DNA of 11,186 bases from assembly GCA_003505715.1 (NCBI GenBank), contig DNXU01000309.1:1-11186 (forward strand), read 5' to 3'. Each line of letters opens with the position of its first letter. Positions within the stretch are counted from its first letter, which is position 1. This stretch comes from Cyanobacteria bacterium UBA8803. GTDB taxonomy: Bacteria; Cyanobacteriota; Cyanobacteriia; Cyanobacteriales; Coleofasciculaceae. The notes below the pieces were generated by a model, which was given only the letters and a program-made list of their open reading frames with translations, did no database searches and was not told where the DNA came from. This document shows, piece by piece, positions 1-6,820 of the stretch. Made by a program: the position numbers and the translations under genes.

Positions 1-183
1 AGCCTCCTGCCGAAATAGGTGAGACTTCGGCACATTAAATTTATTTGCCAGTAGCTCAATTAACTCCTTATTTGCTTTACCATCTACTGGTGGTGACTTC
101 AGATGAACCGTAAGAGTACCATCAGTAGATTCTTCTATACTTTGATTTTTTGAGTTAGGTTTAACTTTAACTTGTTTTTTCAC
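1..183 (-). CDS. DUF167/YggU-family protein, 5' part only (runs off left edge)
   Basis: Reading the minus strand from a GTG at 183-181 gives 61 codons with no stop up to the window edge. The product begins [12 protein letters not shown] and contains [20 protein letters not shown] (about residues 24-43), then [13 protein letters not shown] basic N-terminal strand, a '[10 protein letters not shown]' core and a following helix ending in 'VPKSH' are the signature of the small DUF167/YggU family (about 75-100 residues), whose function is unknown. The C-terminal third, usually with an SR.K motif, lies outside the window. The GTG start is supported by a strong GGGAGG ribosome binding site at 196-191. 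The start is one base from the divergent DndE-family gene, so each gene's leader must lie inside the other. The family call is from recognition of the core motif; no function can be assigned. Confidence 0.82.
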   Translation of the reverse strand, partial: MKKQVKVKPNSKNQSIEESTDGTLTVHLKSPPVDGKANKELIELLANKFNVPKSHLFRQEA

Positions 184-184
184 T

Positions 185-586
185 ATGGAACCTCCCGTCG
201 AGCGTTTTAAACTCTCCCAATCCGCCAAAGAGCAACTAACCAAGCTGAAGCGCTACAGTAAAATCGACCAGTGGAATATCTTATGCCGCTGGGCCTTCTG
301 TCGCTCCCTGGCCGAACCAACCATCCCTTCACCCGTACCTATCCCTGCTGACTCAACTGTGGAATTAAGCTGGCAGGTTTTTGGGGGAGAGATGGCCGAT
401 ATCCTGATTATCGCCCTCAAACAACGCTGTTATAACGATGGCTTGGGATGCGATCGCGAAACCCTGGCTACTCAATTTCGGCTGCACCTGCATCGCGGTA
501 TTGGTTATTTAGCAGGCGATCCCAATATTAAGACAATTGAAGACCTAATTGAAGTAACGGTAAAGCCAGCAGCTTTGGCCTCCTAA
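185..586 (+). CDS. dndE: DndE-family DNA sulfur modification (phosphorothioation) protein
   Basis: The 133-residue product opens [18 protein letters not shown], continues with a [24 protein letters not shown] stretch (about 21-45, split here by one residue), and has [17 protein letters not shown] (about 66-82) and [13 protein letters not shown] (about 99-111). This is the pattern of the cyanobacterial DndE family. DndE is a small protein that works with DndC and DndD (and an IscS/DndA desulfurase) in placing sulfur on the DNA backbone; the characterised E. coli protein binds nicked double-stranded DNA as a tetramer. The ATG at 185 is the first possible start after an in-frame stop, but no Shine-Dalgarno sequence precedes it. 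No dndB, dndC or dndD is in the window: the upstream neighbour is a divergent DUF167 gene and the downstream one is convergent, with stop codons overlapping (TAA at 584-586, opposing TAG at 585-583). Partners must lie elsewhere or be absent. Confidence 0.83.
   Translation: MEPPVERFKLSQSAKEQLTKLKRYSKIDQWNILCRWAFCRSLAEPTIPSPVPIPADSTVELSWQVFGGEMADILIIALKQRCYNDGLGCDRETLATQFRLHLHRGIGYLAGDPNIKTIEDLIEVTVKPAALAS
191..196 (-). promoter_or_regulatory. Ribosome binding site GGGAGG for the DUF167 gene
   Basis: On the minus strand GGGAGG is followed by a 7-base spacer and the GTG start at 183-181. The site lies inside codons 3-4 of the divergent dndE gene. It decides the otherwise ambiguous GTG start of the DUF167 gene. 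Confidence 0.75.
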
Positions 587-1119
587 AGGTTATAAATGAA
601 ACTGTCTCGTCGGTGAAAATCGGCCTGGGCACCGCAATGGGTCAGTGCCCAGTAGGAAATATCCCCATTTTTTAGTTTAATTACAGTAGTAATGGCAACT
701 ACTATAGCCCGATTTTCTGGGATGAGATTCCCCAAATCCAATTCTAGGTTTAGCCGCAAAGCCTTCGATAATTCCTGAACCCTGAACGGAAGTGAGGTCA
801 GCGCTATTTCTTCTTGCATCCCTTGCCGATAATCATCAAAGCGATAGACGTTCCAGTGTCCAGCAGGTGATAGGTTGAACTCCCAATAACGGGGAGAATC
901 TTTAATACCGAGGAAGAACTCAAAACAAGTTTCTGCCCAAAGTCCGTGCTTGCGAGTGGGTAGGTTGGCGATCGCCGGAATCATAATTTTGGTTAAATCC
1001 CCCAGCAGTTCATAGGAAAGGGTTACTGTATTAACGTTCCGAGCAATAGTGCCGTTAATCTTTAAATCTGGTAGGGGGGCGGCGTCAAAGGGTTGCAAAG
1101 CAAAATATAGTTCTTTCAT
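583..1119 (-). CDS. DOMON-like domain protein
   Basis: The 178-residue soluble protein has no signal peptide or membrane segment. It is predicted to be a single beta-sandwich. LWAETCFEFFLG (about 60-71), YWEFNLSPAGHWNVYRFDDYR (about 78-98, split by one residue across any 20-residue run) and a C-terminal YWALTHCG...DFHRRDSF are typical of the cytoplasmic DOMON-like/CBM9-like family common in cyanobacteria and proteobacteria. Relatives bind sugars or haem, but the role of this subgroup is not established. Its ATG overlaps the stop of the upstream kinase gene as ATGA (1119-1116), a strong sign of translational coupling. The pairing with a sugar-kinase-like protein makes a carbohydrate-related role a reasonable inference. 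The stop overlaps that of convergent dndE. Confidence 0.72.
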   Translation of the reverse strand: MKELYFALQPFDAAPLPDLKINGTIARNVNTVTLSYELLGDLTKIMIPAIANLPTRKHGLWAETCFEFFLGIKDSPRYWEFNLSPAGHWNVYRFDDYRQGMQEEIALTSLPFRVQELSKALRLNLELDLGNLIPENRAIVVAITTVIKLKNGDISYWALTHCGAQADFHRRDSFIYNL

Positions 1120-2231
1120 CGCATTTCCTGAATAATGGCACGGATAGCGGTTTCCTGAGATTCAATACTCTCAGTCAGTTTAAATTGCACGATCGCCCTG
1201 GCCAAGTTGTGTTCTGGATATTTGGTTTTAAAATAGACATTCCCTTCTAAATAATCTGTAAAAAATCGCAATCCTAGTTCAAAGGTAATCAGGCGAATAG
1301 CATCGTATATATAGTCATAGTCGCTCTCGGTCAGGAAATCTCGCGCCACCGAGAGGTAGCCTTGGAGAACAGACTGGCAAATATCGGTATCAAAACTGAC
1401 TCTCTCCCACCGATCGGTTTCTTCTCCTAAAGGGTTGCAACTAGAACGCAGGCAGTCACCGATATCATAATGAATCAATCCGGGTTTCACGGTGTCTAGG
1501 TCAACCATGCTAATACCCTGGCCTGTTGCGGTATCTATCATCACATTATTGACCTTCGGATCGCCATGAATGGGACGCAAACGCAGATGCCCTCGTGCTT
1601 TAGCATTTTCCAGCACCTGCGCCCAAGTTTGGCGATCGCTGACAAAGCGCAAACCATATTGGACTTCAGAGGATGGGTTGGGGCTAGTTTTAGATAGGAC
1701 TTCATCATAATGCTGAAGGTAGTGTGGGGTAATGTGAAATCCTGGCAGCGTATCGGCGAGTTGTTCCGGAGGTAAATCGCTGATGAGATTGTGGAACATA
1801 CCCAGGACATACCCAACTTCGCGGGCGCGATCGCTATCTTCGATCGTATCGAACGTTTGGGCTCCTTCAATAAAACTAATTGCTCGCCAAAACGACCCAT
1901 CGGAGTCAACATAGTGGTTTTGACCATCTCCTGTTAACAAAACCTGGGGTACTTCCCAACGACGTGCTGAGATCAGGGGTCTACGTTGCAGGCGATCGCG
2001 AACGTGCTGGGTAAAAGTACATATGTTGCCCATCACTAGTTCTGGTTGACGAAACACCTGGGTATTGATGCGTTGCAGGATAAAGTGCTTCTGTGCAGGG
2101 GCATCTAGGGTGACCAGAAACGTACTATTAATATTGCCATTTCCAAATTCTTGGAGGTCGATGACGTTACCCTGGGGCTTAAATTGGTCTGCAATGTCGA
2201 GCGGATGAGCCATAAGTTCAGTTTTATTCAC
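1116..2231 (-). CDS. APH-fold phosphotransferase, similar to N-acetylhexosamine 1-kinase
   Basis: The 371-residue kinase-like protein belongs to the aminoglycoside phosphotransferase fold. It has a catalytic loop IHGDPKVNNVMID (221-233; base D224, metal-binding N229) and a metal-binding segment VDLDTVKPGLIHYDIGDCLR (243-262). The 'VDLDTV.PGL..YDIGD' wording is closer to N-acetylhexosamine 1-kinase (NahK) than to antibiotic-resistance enzymes. It probably phosphorylates a sugar or amino sugar, though the substrate is inferred only by resemblance. A GTG start at 2231 follows an in-frame TAG; ATG at 2213 (residue 7) is an alternative, and neither has a clear Shine-Dalgarno sequence. It is the first gene of a two-gene unit with the DOMON-like gene, overlapping it by 4 bases. 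Two HIP1 octamers cluster in its coding sequence near 1827-1999, with another at 1632. Confidence 0.78.
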   Translation of the reverse strand: MNKTELMAHPLDIADQFKPQGNVIDLQEFGNGNINSTFLVTLDAPAQKHFILQRINTQVFRQPELVMGNICTFTQHVRDRLQRRPLISARRWEVPQVLLTGDGQNHYVDSDGSFWRAISFIEGAQTFDTIEDSDRAREVGYVLGMFHNLISDLPPEQLADTLPGFHITPHYLQHYDEVLSKTSPNPSSEVQYGLRFVSDRQTWAQVLENAKARGHLRLRPIHGDPKVNNVMIDTATGQGISMVDLDTVKPGLIHYDIGDCLRSSCNPLGEETDRWERVSFDTDICQSVLQGYLSVARDFLTESDYDYIYDAIRLITFELGLRFFTDYLEGNVYFKTKYPEHNLARAIVQFKLTESIESQETAIRAIIQEMR

Positions 2232-2393
2232 AGCAATGGATGGGGGAGAAGCCTATTTTAGTTCCCCTTCTGCCGAGGTGCATCCCATTTTGGCACAAGT
2301 TATGCTTCTCCTTACAAACAGCTGCTTTCCATTTCCCGTTCCCTATTCCCTTCGCTTGGTGATAATTGACCACTATCTGGGAATCCTGAAGAA
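2232..2393. repeat. Divergent spacer with degenerate heptad repeats
   Basis: This 162-bp spacer separates the minus-strand kinase gene from the plus-strand methyltransferase-HIT gene and must hold both promoters. Around 2331-2350 it contains degenerate heptads that read GGGAATA / GGGAACG on the minus strand. These are of the same kind as the GGGGAAT array at 3366-3393. No convincing -35/-10 pair is visible. Confidence 0.45.
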
Positions 2394-3275
2394 ATGAATC
2401 GATCTGATAGTGGAGAAGAGCCGATCTTGAAAAAGCAAAAAAATCACTTCAGCCACCTCACAGCCAAGGAAAGAGTCTCTCTGTCCTTCCCGGCACGAGT
2501 TTTATTAGATAAAAACCTGCTACGCGGCAAAATTCTAGACTTTGGCTGTGGCCTGGGTAACGATGTAAAATTATTGCAGGAAAAAGGATTTGATATTACG
2601 GGCTACGATCCTTATTATTTCCCACAATACCCTTCGGGAAAATTCGATACTATAATTTGCTTTTATGTGTTGAACGTGGTGTTTCCTGAAGAACAGGCTA
2701 ATGTGCTGATGGAAGTATCCCATCTGCTACAACCGGGAGGTAAGGTCTACTATGCCGTTAGGCGAGACCTCAAAAAAGAAGGGTTTCGCGAGCATTATAT
2801 CCACAAAAAACCTACTTATCAATGCCTTGTCAAGCTTCCCTTTAAGTCAATATATCTAGATGAATACTGCGAGATCTACGAATACGTTCATTACAATTAT
2901 CAAAGAAACTCATCTAATAGCTGTATATTCTGCAATCCCTACAAAAGTCTGAAGTTACTCACCGAATCAGCAACAGCTTATGCCATGCTTGATGGTTATC
3001 CCCTGAGTAAAGGCCATGTTTTGATTATTCCTAAACGTCATGTAGCTAATTATTTTGAACTGCCGTTTAAAGAACAATCTGCTTGCTGGTTCATGGCGAA
3101 TAAAGTGCAAGAAATATTAAACAAAGAATTTAGTCCTGACGGATTTAATATTGGCCTGAATATTAATAGAGCAGCTGGTCAAACGATGAGGCACGTTAGT
3201 ATCCATATTATCCCTCGTTACCAAAGTGATACTGTTGCTGGAAAAGGTGGAATGAGATCGGTGATTCCCAAATAA
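2394..3275 (+). CDS. Fused SAM-dependent methyltransferase and HIT-domain protein with altered HIT motif
   Basis: The 293-residue product contains two domains. Residues about 20-170 form a class I methyltransferase: KILDFGCGLGNDV (46-58, SAM motif I), GYDPYY (70-75, acidic end of strand 2), FDTIICFYVLNVV (84-96) and LQPGGKVYYAVRRD (112-125). Residues about 176-293 form a HIT domain: zinc-type CIFC (177-180), GYPLSKGHVLIIPKRH (201-216), and GQTMRHVSIHIIPRY (262-276) ending near GGMRSVIP. The family histidine triad H-x-H-x-H here reads H267-V-S269-I-H271, so the position of the nucleophilic middle histidine is serine and nucleotide hydrolase or transferase activity may be altered or lost. The first domain resembles methyltransferases found beside dnd genes ('LS.P.R.LLD..LL...DFGCG.G.DV..L...G.D..G.DPYY.P'). 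The methylation substrate is unknown. The gene is richer in A+T than csaB or cysS. A weak GAAGAA precedes the ATG. Confidence 0.82.
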   Translation: MNRSDSGEEPILKKQKNHFSHLTAKERVSLSFPARVLLDKNLLRGKILDFGCGLGNDVKLLQEKGFDITGYDPYYFPQYPSGKFDTIICFYVLNVVFPEEQANVLMEVSHLLQPGGKVYYAVRRDLKKEGFREHYIHKKPTYQCLVKLPFKSIYLDEYCEIYEYVHYNYQRNSSNSCIFCNPYKSLKLLTESATAYAMLDGYPLSKGHVLIIPKRHVANYFELPFKEQSACWFMANKVQEILNKEFSPDGFNIGLNINRAAGQTMRHVSIHIIPRYQSDTVAGKGGMRSVIPK

Positions 3276-3310
3276 CGCATGAAAACTATTATTGCTTCTG
3301 ACTTGAAAGT

Positions 3311-3393
3311 GGTAATGGGTGATTGGTGATTGGTGATTGGTGATTGGTGATTGGTGATTGGTAATGGGGAATGGGGAATGGGGAATGGGGAAT
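3311..3393. repeat. Heptanucleotide tandem repeat array (6 x GGTGATT, then 4 x GGGGAAT)
   Basis: Six perfect GGTGATT heptads occupy 3318-3359, preceded by a GGTAATG variant at 3311. After a six-base GGTAAT joint come four perfect GGGGAAT heptads (3366-3393). This matches the short tandemly repeated repetitive (STRR) heptamers known from cyanobacteria. It starts 35 bp after the methyltransferase-HIT stop codon, between that gene and the convergent coiled-coil gene. The low-complexity reading frames it creates are not genes. Confidence 0.92.
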
Positions 3394-3517
3394 ACTAACT
3401 CTCTTCTGTCAAACTGGGGTGAAACCTTGATTTTTCGTTGGCCGGATTGACGTAAATTGGTCAAATTTTCCCAAAGTGACACAAGAGGGTTAATTCAACT
3501 TCTAATGACCCCCCACG

Positions 3518-4927
3518 TCAAGGTCGATAACGGGGAAATGTGGGTAAATCAATGGCGGCCAAGGACTTGATCTTTTTCGGACGGCGTAAAGGATAAAGGG
3601 TTGGTGATGGCCAGTTGGGTTGGGGTAGAATCACGTCATCAGATTCCTCTGGTTCCTCTTGAGCAGCATCGTGCCACAGGTCTTCATCAAATGTTTGGAA
3701 TTGATTATTCTCGGCCAACAAGATTTCCTCATCATTCCTAGAAAAGGGTGCTGGCTCGTCCGAGGCGTCTGAGTGCGGCACTGACTCTGGTATGGTATCC
3801 CCTTCCTCTTCAACTATAGGGGATGCCGACTCTGACAAACCAGCAGCTTGAGCTAGGGCATTCATCTCAGCCAGTAGTTGTTCCTCTGCTTCCAATTCAG
3901 CGGCTGTAGTCTCTGGGGAAACAATCATGGTTGTTTCCATAGGAGCAGGAATATCTACCGTCGATCCCCCATCAGTTGGTTCACTCGGTCTCACATCCCA
4001 TGATTCTAGTTCTAGAGGCGAAACGGTGGTTAAAGATTCAAGCTGGATCGGGTGATGCCAAAAAGTATTAAAATCCGATTGCTCTTCGAGAAATTCTGGT
4101 TCGGCTGACCAGGGTTGGATGGGTTGGGTTTTGGGGAGAACCGGGGCATTAGCCATGCCACCGTGTTGACGAGGCTGTGATTGCTCTGTAGAATTGCTGG
4201 GCGGCATTTCCAGGCATTTTTCCAGAGCGCTCTTGAATTGCAGGGTTTGTTGTTGCTGCCTGTGCAGACGGGTTCTCAGTTCTTGACAGGTACTTGCCGC
4301 TTGCAACAATTGGTGAGATTGCTCGTTGTAGCGCTGCTGGGTGAGAGCGCATTCTCTTTCTAGTTGTGCCACTCGTTCTTGAGAGCTTTGCAATTGCTCT
4401 GATAAGGTCTCAATCAAAATTTGCTGACGCTGGGCGGCTTGATGAGAGGATTCTAGGGTATGGAACAGACGGGTTAATTGCCCTTGAAGAGTATGCAGTT
4501 CCTCCCCTTGTCGAGTCAGTAGGAGATCCCGGTCTTGCGATCGCATCAACTCTGTATTTAATGCCTCCTGTTTTTCCCGTAACGCCTGCTTGAGTTCATT
4601 CACTTGGTCGAGCAGGCGACGATTTCGCTGGCGCATTTTTTGAGCCAGGGCCAACCAGTCAGCATCCTTACTGCGCTCTTGCTCAAGAGCCTCTGCGGCC
4701 TCAGCATTAGGATACTCCTCCTCTAAACTTGGATCGCTGTCTGAGGAGAGCGTTGGCTCTAGTATTGGCGGTTGCTCGACATCCTTCCCTTCAGGAAGTT
4801 GGAAAAGGTTGACGATCTTCAGGAATCCTGGGGTCTCGGTTTTGTTGGACAGCTGAGCCTCACTGTCATCTGTTGACGAAGTGGGTTCGGGAACGGGCTC
4901 GTTATTCGGGGTTTCAGCTTCACTCAT
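3518..4927 (-). CDS. Cyanobacterial coiled-coil protein of unknown function
   Basis: The 469-residue acidic protein has no signal peptide or membrane span. Residues 1-90 are disordered and rich in E, S, T and P. Residues about 92-240 are a long Gln/Glu/Leu/Arg-rich coiled coil with heptad-like spacing of Leu. Residues about 250-437 are again acidic and low in complexity. The C-terminus ends in a basic, apparently constrained tail: WPSPTLYPLRRPKKIKSLAA (about 439-458) followed by IDLPTFPRY. The 'YPLRRPKK.KSLAA.DLP.FP' tail looks like a docking or localisation motif shared by cyanobacterial proteins of this layout; that is from recognition, not a search. The gene begins 101 bp downstream of csaB on the same strand and may be co-transcribed with it. 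A structural, division or envelope-associated role would fit a coiled coil with a conserved tail, but this is inference. Confidence 0.78.
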   Translation of the reverse strand: MSEAETPNNEPVPEPTSSTDDSEAQLSNKTETPGFLKIVNLFQLPEGKDVEQPPILEPTLSSDSDPSLEEEYPNAEAAEALEQERSKDADWLALAQKMRQRNRRLLDQVNELKQALREKQEALNTELMRSQDRDLLLTRQGEELHTLQGQLTRLFHTLESSHQAAQRQQILIETLSEQLQSSQERVAQLERECALTQQRYNEQSHQLLQAASTCQELRTRLHRQQQQTLQFKSALEKCLEMPPSNSTEQSQPRQHGGMANAPVLPKTQPIQPWSAEPEFLEEQSDFNTFWHHPIQLESLTTVSPLELESWDVRPSEPTDGGSTVDIPAPMETTMIVSPETTAAELEAEEQLLAEMNALAQAAGLSESASPIVEEEGDTIPESVPHSDASDEPAPFSRNDEEILLAENNQFQTFDEDLWHDAAQEEPEESDDVILPQPNWPSPTLYPLRRPKKIKSLAAIDLPTFPRYRP

Positions 4928-4958
4928 GGCTTTTCATCCAGAGGCTCACAAATCCACA

Positions 4959-5003
4959 ATAAGGGAGAAGGAGAAGGAACAGGGAGAGGAGGAGAGTAGG
5001 GGA
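4959..5003. repeat. Purine-rich imperfect repeat between csaB and the coiled-coil gene
   Basis: On the plus strand this is almost pure A/G, with GGAGAA, GGAACA and GGAGAG units. On the transcribed (minus) strand it gives a C/T-rich leader segment about 30 bases upstream of the coiled-coil start. It probably shares its origin with the heptad repeats elsewhere in the window. No terminator is recognisable, which is compatible with read-through from csaB. Confidence 0.5.
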
Positions 5004-5028
5004 GCATCCTTTCGTTGTAAGCAAAAGC

Positions 5029-6120
5029 TTATGGTATCTTATCCCCACTCCCTGGTTCCTCGATCGCCCTTCTCTTTGATAAGGCTTCTGCTAATAACTC
5101 TCGATGCATCAATGCCCGGTCTACTAATGACTGAATTTGTTCGCTTGTTAGCGAGTTGCCATTCGCGTAATATTCCAGCCAACTTCGAGCGATCGCACTT
5201 GCCTCATCAGGTAGTTCCCTTAAATCCCATCCGGGTAAATTGAGTTGAGCCATCAAGTGGCTGACTTTGGGGTCATAACTGAGGGCAAAACATCGACAAG
5301 CTTCTGCTCCTGCCATAATCAGACTGTGGTAACGCATCCCAATTACCATTTCCACCCCTCGAAACAATCCTTTTAATTCTCTGGGGTCTTCAAGACAGAC
5401 AATCTGATAAGAGCCAGAGAGTTGGGATGCAATGGATTGGGCAATGCTGAGGTCTTGAGATGCCTGGAAGGGCACCAGTAAGATGCATGTGTGGGTAGCT
5501 TTTTGAAAGTCTATCAGAGCTTGGGTGAGGTTGGCGAGCCTTTGTGGGGTGAGGGTGGGGTGCGATCGCAAGTTAACCGCTACTCTGGGCGCTGGTAAGT
5601 CCCACAATCCTTTTACAGGTAGGCTGTCTAAGGCCCAAACTGGATCGGGAGCCTCAATAAAGGGAATATGCCAATCCTTCAAGATCGCAGCCGAACCGCC
5701 ATCACGCACGCTCACAGCTGTACAACTGGCAAAGGAGTTTTGGGCTATCCAACGGGTGAGCGGACGTTTTAGAGGACCAATTCCCTGCGCCCAGGCAATT
5801 GTTTGCAAGCCCATCTGCTTTGCCAATCCCATCAAGCCACCATAGTAGAGGGGGCTAGCCGCACTGGTGATATCTTGGATTAAACTCCCGCCACCCCAAA
5901 TAAATACATCCGACTGGCGCATGGCCTTGAGTACTTGTAAGGCTGAAGTGCGATCGCAACTCTCCACCCCGTAGCGCTGGTGAGTTTGGCTCGGATTACC
6001 AGAAAGCACTACAGGAGTGACTGAATCTGGGAGCATTTGCAACAGCGAAGCTAGCAATGCCTCATCGCCGCCATTGCCCTTCCCGTAATATCCACATAGA
6101 ACTGCCCGTATTTGACCCAT
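5029..6120 (-). CDS. csaB: Polysaccharide pyruvyl transferase CsaB
   Basis: The 363-residue protein shows the whole polysaccharide pyruvyl transferase fold. It has an N-terminal GYYGKGNGGDEALLASLL (10-27), WGGGSLIQDITS (75-86), AWAQGIGPL (109-117), an SVRD turn (137-140) and the C-terminal GMRYHSLIMAGAEA (261-274), where H265 is the family's conserved, probably catalytic histidine. CsaB-family enzymes transfer pyruvate from phosphoenolpyruvate to a cell-wall or envelope polysaccharide, making a ketal. In Gram-positive bacteria this anchors S-layer proteins, and cyanobacteria keep a homologue presumed to modify an envelope glycan. Length matches the family. The ATG at 6120 begins MGQIRAVLCGYYG with no leader peptide, so it acts in the cytoplasm. 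It is divergent from the ycf49-like gene and is followed on the same strand by the coiled-coil gene. Confidence 0.92.
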   Translation of the reverse strand: MGQIRAVLCGYYGKGNGGDEALLASLLQMLPDSVTPVVLSGNPSQTHQRYGVESCDRTSALQVLKAMRQSDVFIWGGGSLIQDITSAASPLYYGGLMGLAKQMGLQTIAWAQGIGPLKRPLTRWIAQNSFASCTAVSVRDGGSAAILKDWHIPFIEAPDPVWALDSLPVKGLWDLPAPRVAVNLRSHPTLTPQRLANLTQALIDFQKATHTCILLVPFQASQDLSIAQSIASQLSGSYQIVCLEDPRELKGLFRGVEMVIGMRYHSLIMAGAEACRCFALSYDPKVSHLMAQLNLPGWDLRELPDEASAIARSWLEYYANGNSLTSEQIQSLVDRALMHRELLAEALSKRRAIEEPGSGDKIP

Positions 6121-6211
6121 CCCAAAACTCTATCAGTTTTCCGAGAAGGATAGGATAATTATCTTGAAGGTTAAACTCCTAAATACTTCCCTAGAAGACT
6201 TTGCGGCCACT

Positions 6212-6240
6212 TTACCCTTCATCCCTCATCCCTCATCCTT
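6212..6240. repeat. Short CATCCCT heptad repeat before the ycf49-like gene
   Basis: CATCCCT occurs at 6220-6226 and 6227-6233, with a CATCCTT variant at 6234-6240, immediately before the ATG at 6245. The repeat occupies the place where a ribosome binding site would be, and no Shine-Dalgarno sequence is present. Confidence 0.6.
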
Positions 6241-6244
6241 ATCC

Positions 6245-6553
6245 ATGCACGCCCTTTCAATTCCCACCTGGATTATTCATATCTCTAGCGTTGTTGAGTG
6301 GATTGCCGCTATTTGGTTAATCTGGACTTATGGTGAAGTCACTGGTAATCGCTACTGGTGGGCCTTGTCCTGGGGTATGTTACCAGCCTTGGTCAGCGCC
6401 ATGTGCGCCTGCACTTGGCACTTTTTTGACAACCTAGACTCGTTAGACTGGCTGGTTACCGTTCAGGCATCCATGACTGTATTGGGCAACTTTACCCTCT
6501 GTGCTGCTGCTTGGTGGATTTGGCGGTCTAGCTGGAAAATAGGGAACTCCTGA
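6245..6553 (+). CDS. ycf49: Ycf49-family (DUF2499) membrane protein
   Basis: Starting at the ATG at 6245, the 102-residue protein begins MHALSIPTWIIHISSVVEWI and continues with IWLIWTYGEVTG, WWALSWGMLPALVSAMCACT (about 38-57), WHFFDN (58-63) and a third hydrophobic helix ending in AAWWIWR (88-94). This is the Ycf49/DUF2499 family of cyanobacteria and plastids, whose function is unknown. Three membrane segments are likely: about 9-28, 38-58 and 67-92. A longer reading from a TTG at 6164 adds 27 residues, but these cross low-complexity heptad repeats and the family begins at MHALSIPTW, so the shorter start is preferred. It diverges from csaB with 124 bp between the starts. Confidence 0.88.
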   Translation: MHALSIPTWIIHISSVVEWIAAIWLIWTYGEVTGNRYWWALSWGMLPALVSAMCACTWHFFDNLDSLDWLVTVQASMTVLGNFTLCAAAWWIWRSSWKIGNS

Positions 6554-6742
6554 ACAGGGGAATTGGGAATGGGGGAGCTATTTTCATTTTTTGTTTGGGC
6601 GCGATCGCTCATGGTGTCTAAGATGAGACCAACTATAGGGAAGCTCTATTATCGTGATTGATATTCCCAATTCAACATTAAGCTTTCATCCTTTATTATT
6701 TTTTCTTAAGGCACGATCGCGGCTCGTGGTCATGGTTTATCC
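6554..6742. other. Non-coding first part of the 441-bp gap, heptad remnant only
   Basis: GGGGAAT, TGGGAAT and GGGGGAG heptads lie at 6557-6577 and a HIP1 octamer at 6601-6608. A weak plus-strand promoter-like pair (TTCAAC at 6671, TATTAT at 6694, 17-base spacer) precedes the structured region. No open reading frame of note is visible on either strand. Confidence 0.4.
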
Positions 6743-6780
6743 TTAATGGTTCCTTGCTCCTAGGGGCAAGAAACCATTAA
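6743..6780. repeat. 38-bp near-perfect palindrome
   Basis: TTAATGGTT (6743-6751) pairs perfectly with AACCATTAA (6772-6780). After one C/A mismatch the stem continues with CTTGC against GCAAG, one G-T pair and two more C-G pairs, converging on a CCTAGG centre. No T-tract follows on either strand, so it is not a standard intrinsic terminator. It could be an RNA hairpin, a protein-binding dyad or a small mobile-element remnant. Confidence 0.8.
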
Positions 6781-6798
6781 CTATAATTTACCGCTCGC

Positions 6799-6820
6799 AG
6801 GTAGACCTAATCTACCTTTT
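6799..6820 (+). terminator. Terminator-like hairpin with T-tract
   Basis: AGGTAGA (6799-6805), a five-base loop CCTAA, and TCTACCT (6811-6817) form a perfect 7-bp stem running into TTTT (6817-6820). It lies 19 bp after the 38-bp palindrome and 246 bp after the ycf49-like stop. It could therefore end a small RNA made from this gap, or a late 3' UTR. Confidence 0.55.

Noticed and set aside
3117..3482. Minus-strand frame containing repeated SPITNHQ
   Set aside because: It is the translation of the GGTGATT heptad array and overlaps the HIT domain coding sequence on the other strand.
4881..5243. Plus-strand frame over the csaB 3' end and csaB/coiled-coil spacer
   Set aside because: It is antisense to two well-supported genes, passes through the purine-rich repeat and has no family features.
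6164..6244. 27-residue N-terminal extension of the ycf49-like protein from a TTG
   Set aside because: It crosses heptad repeats, lacks a ribosome binding site, and the family starts at MHALSIPTW.
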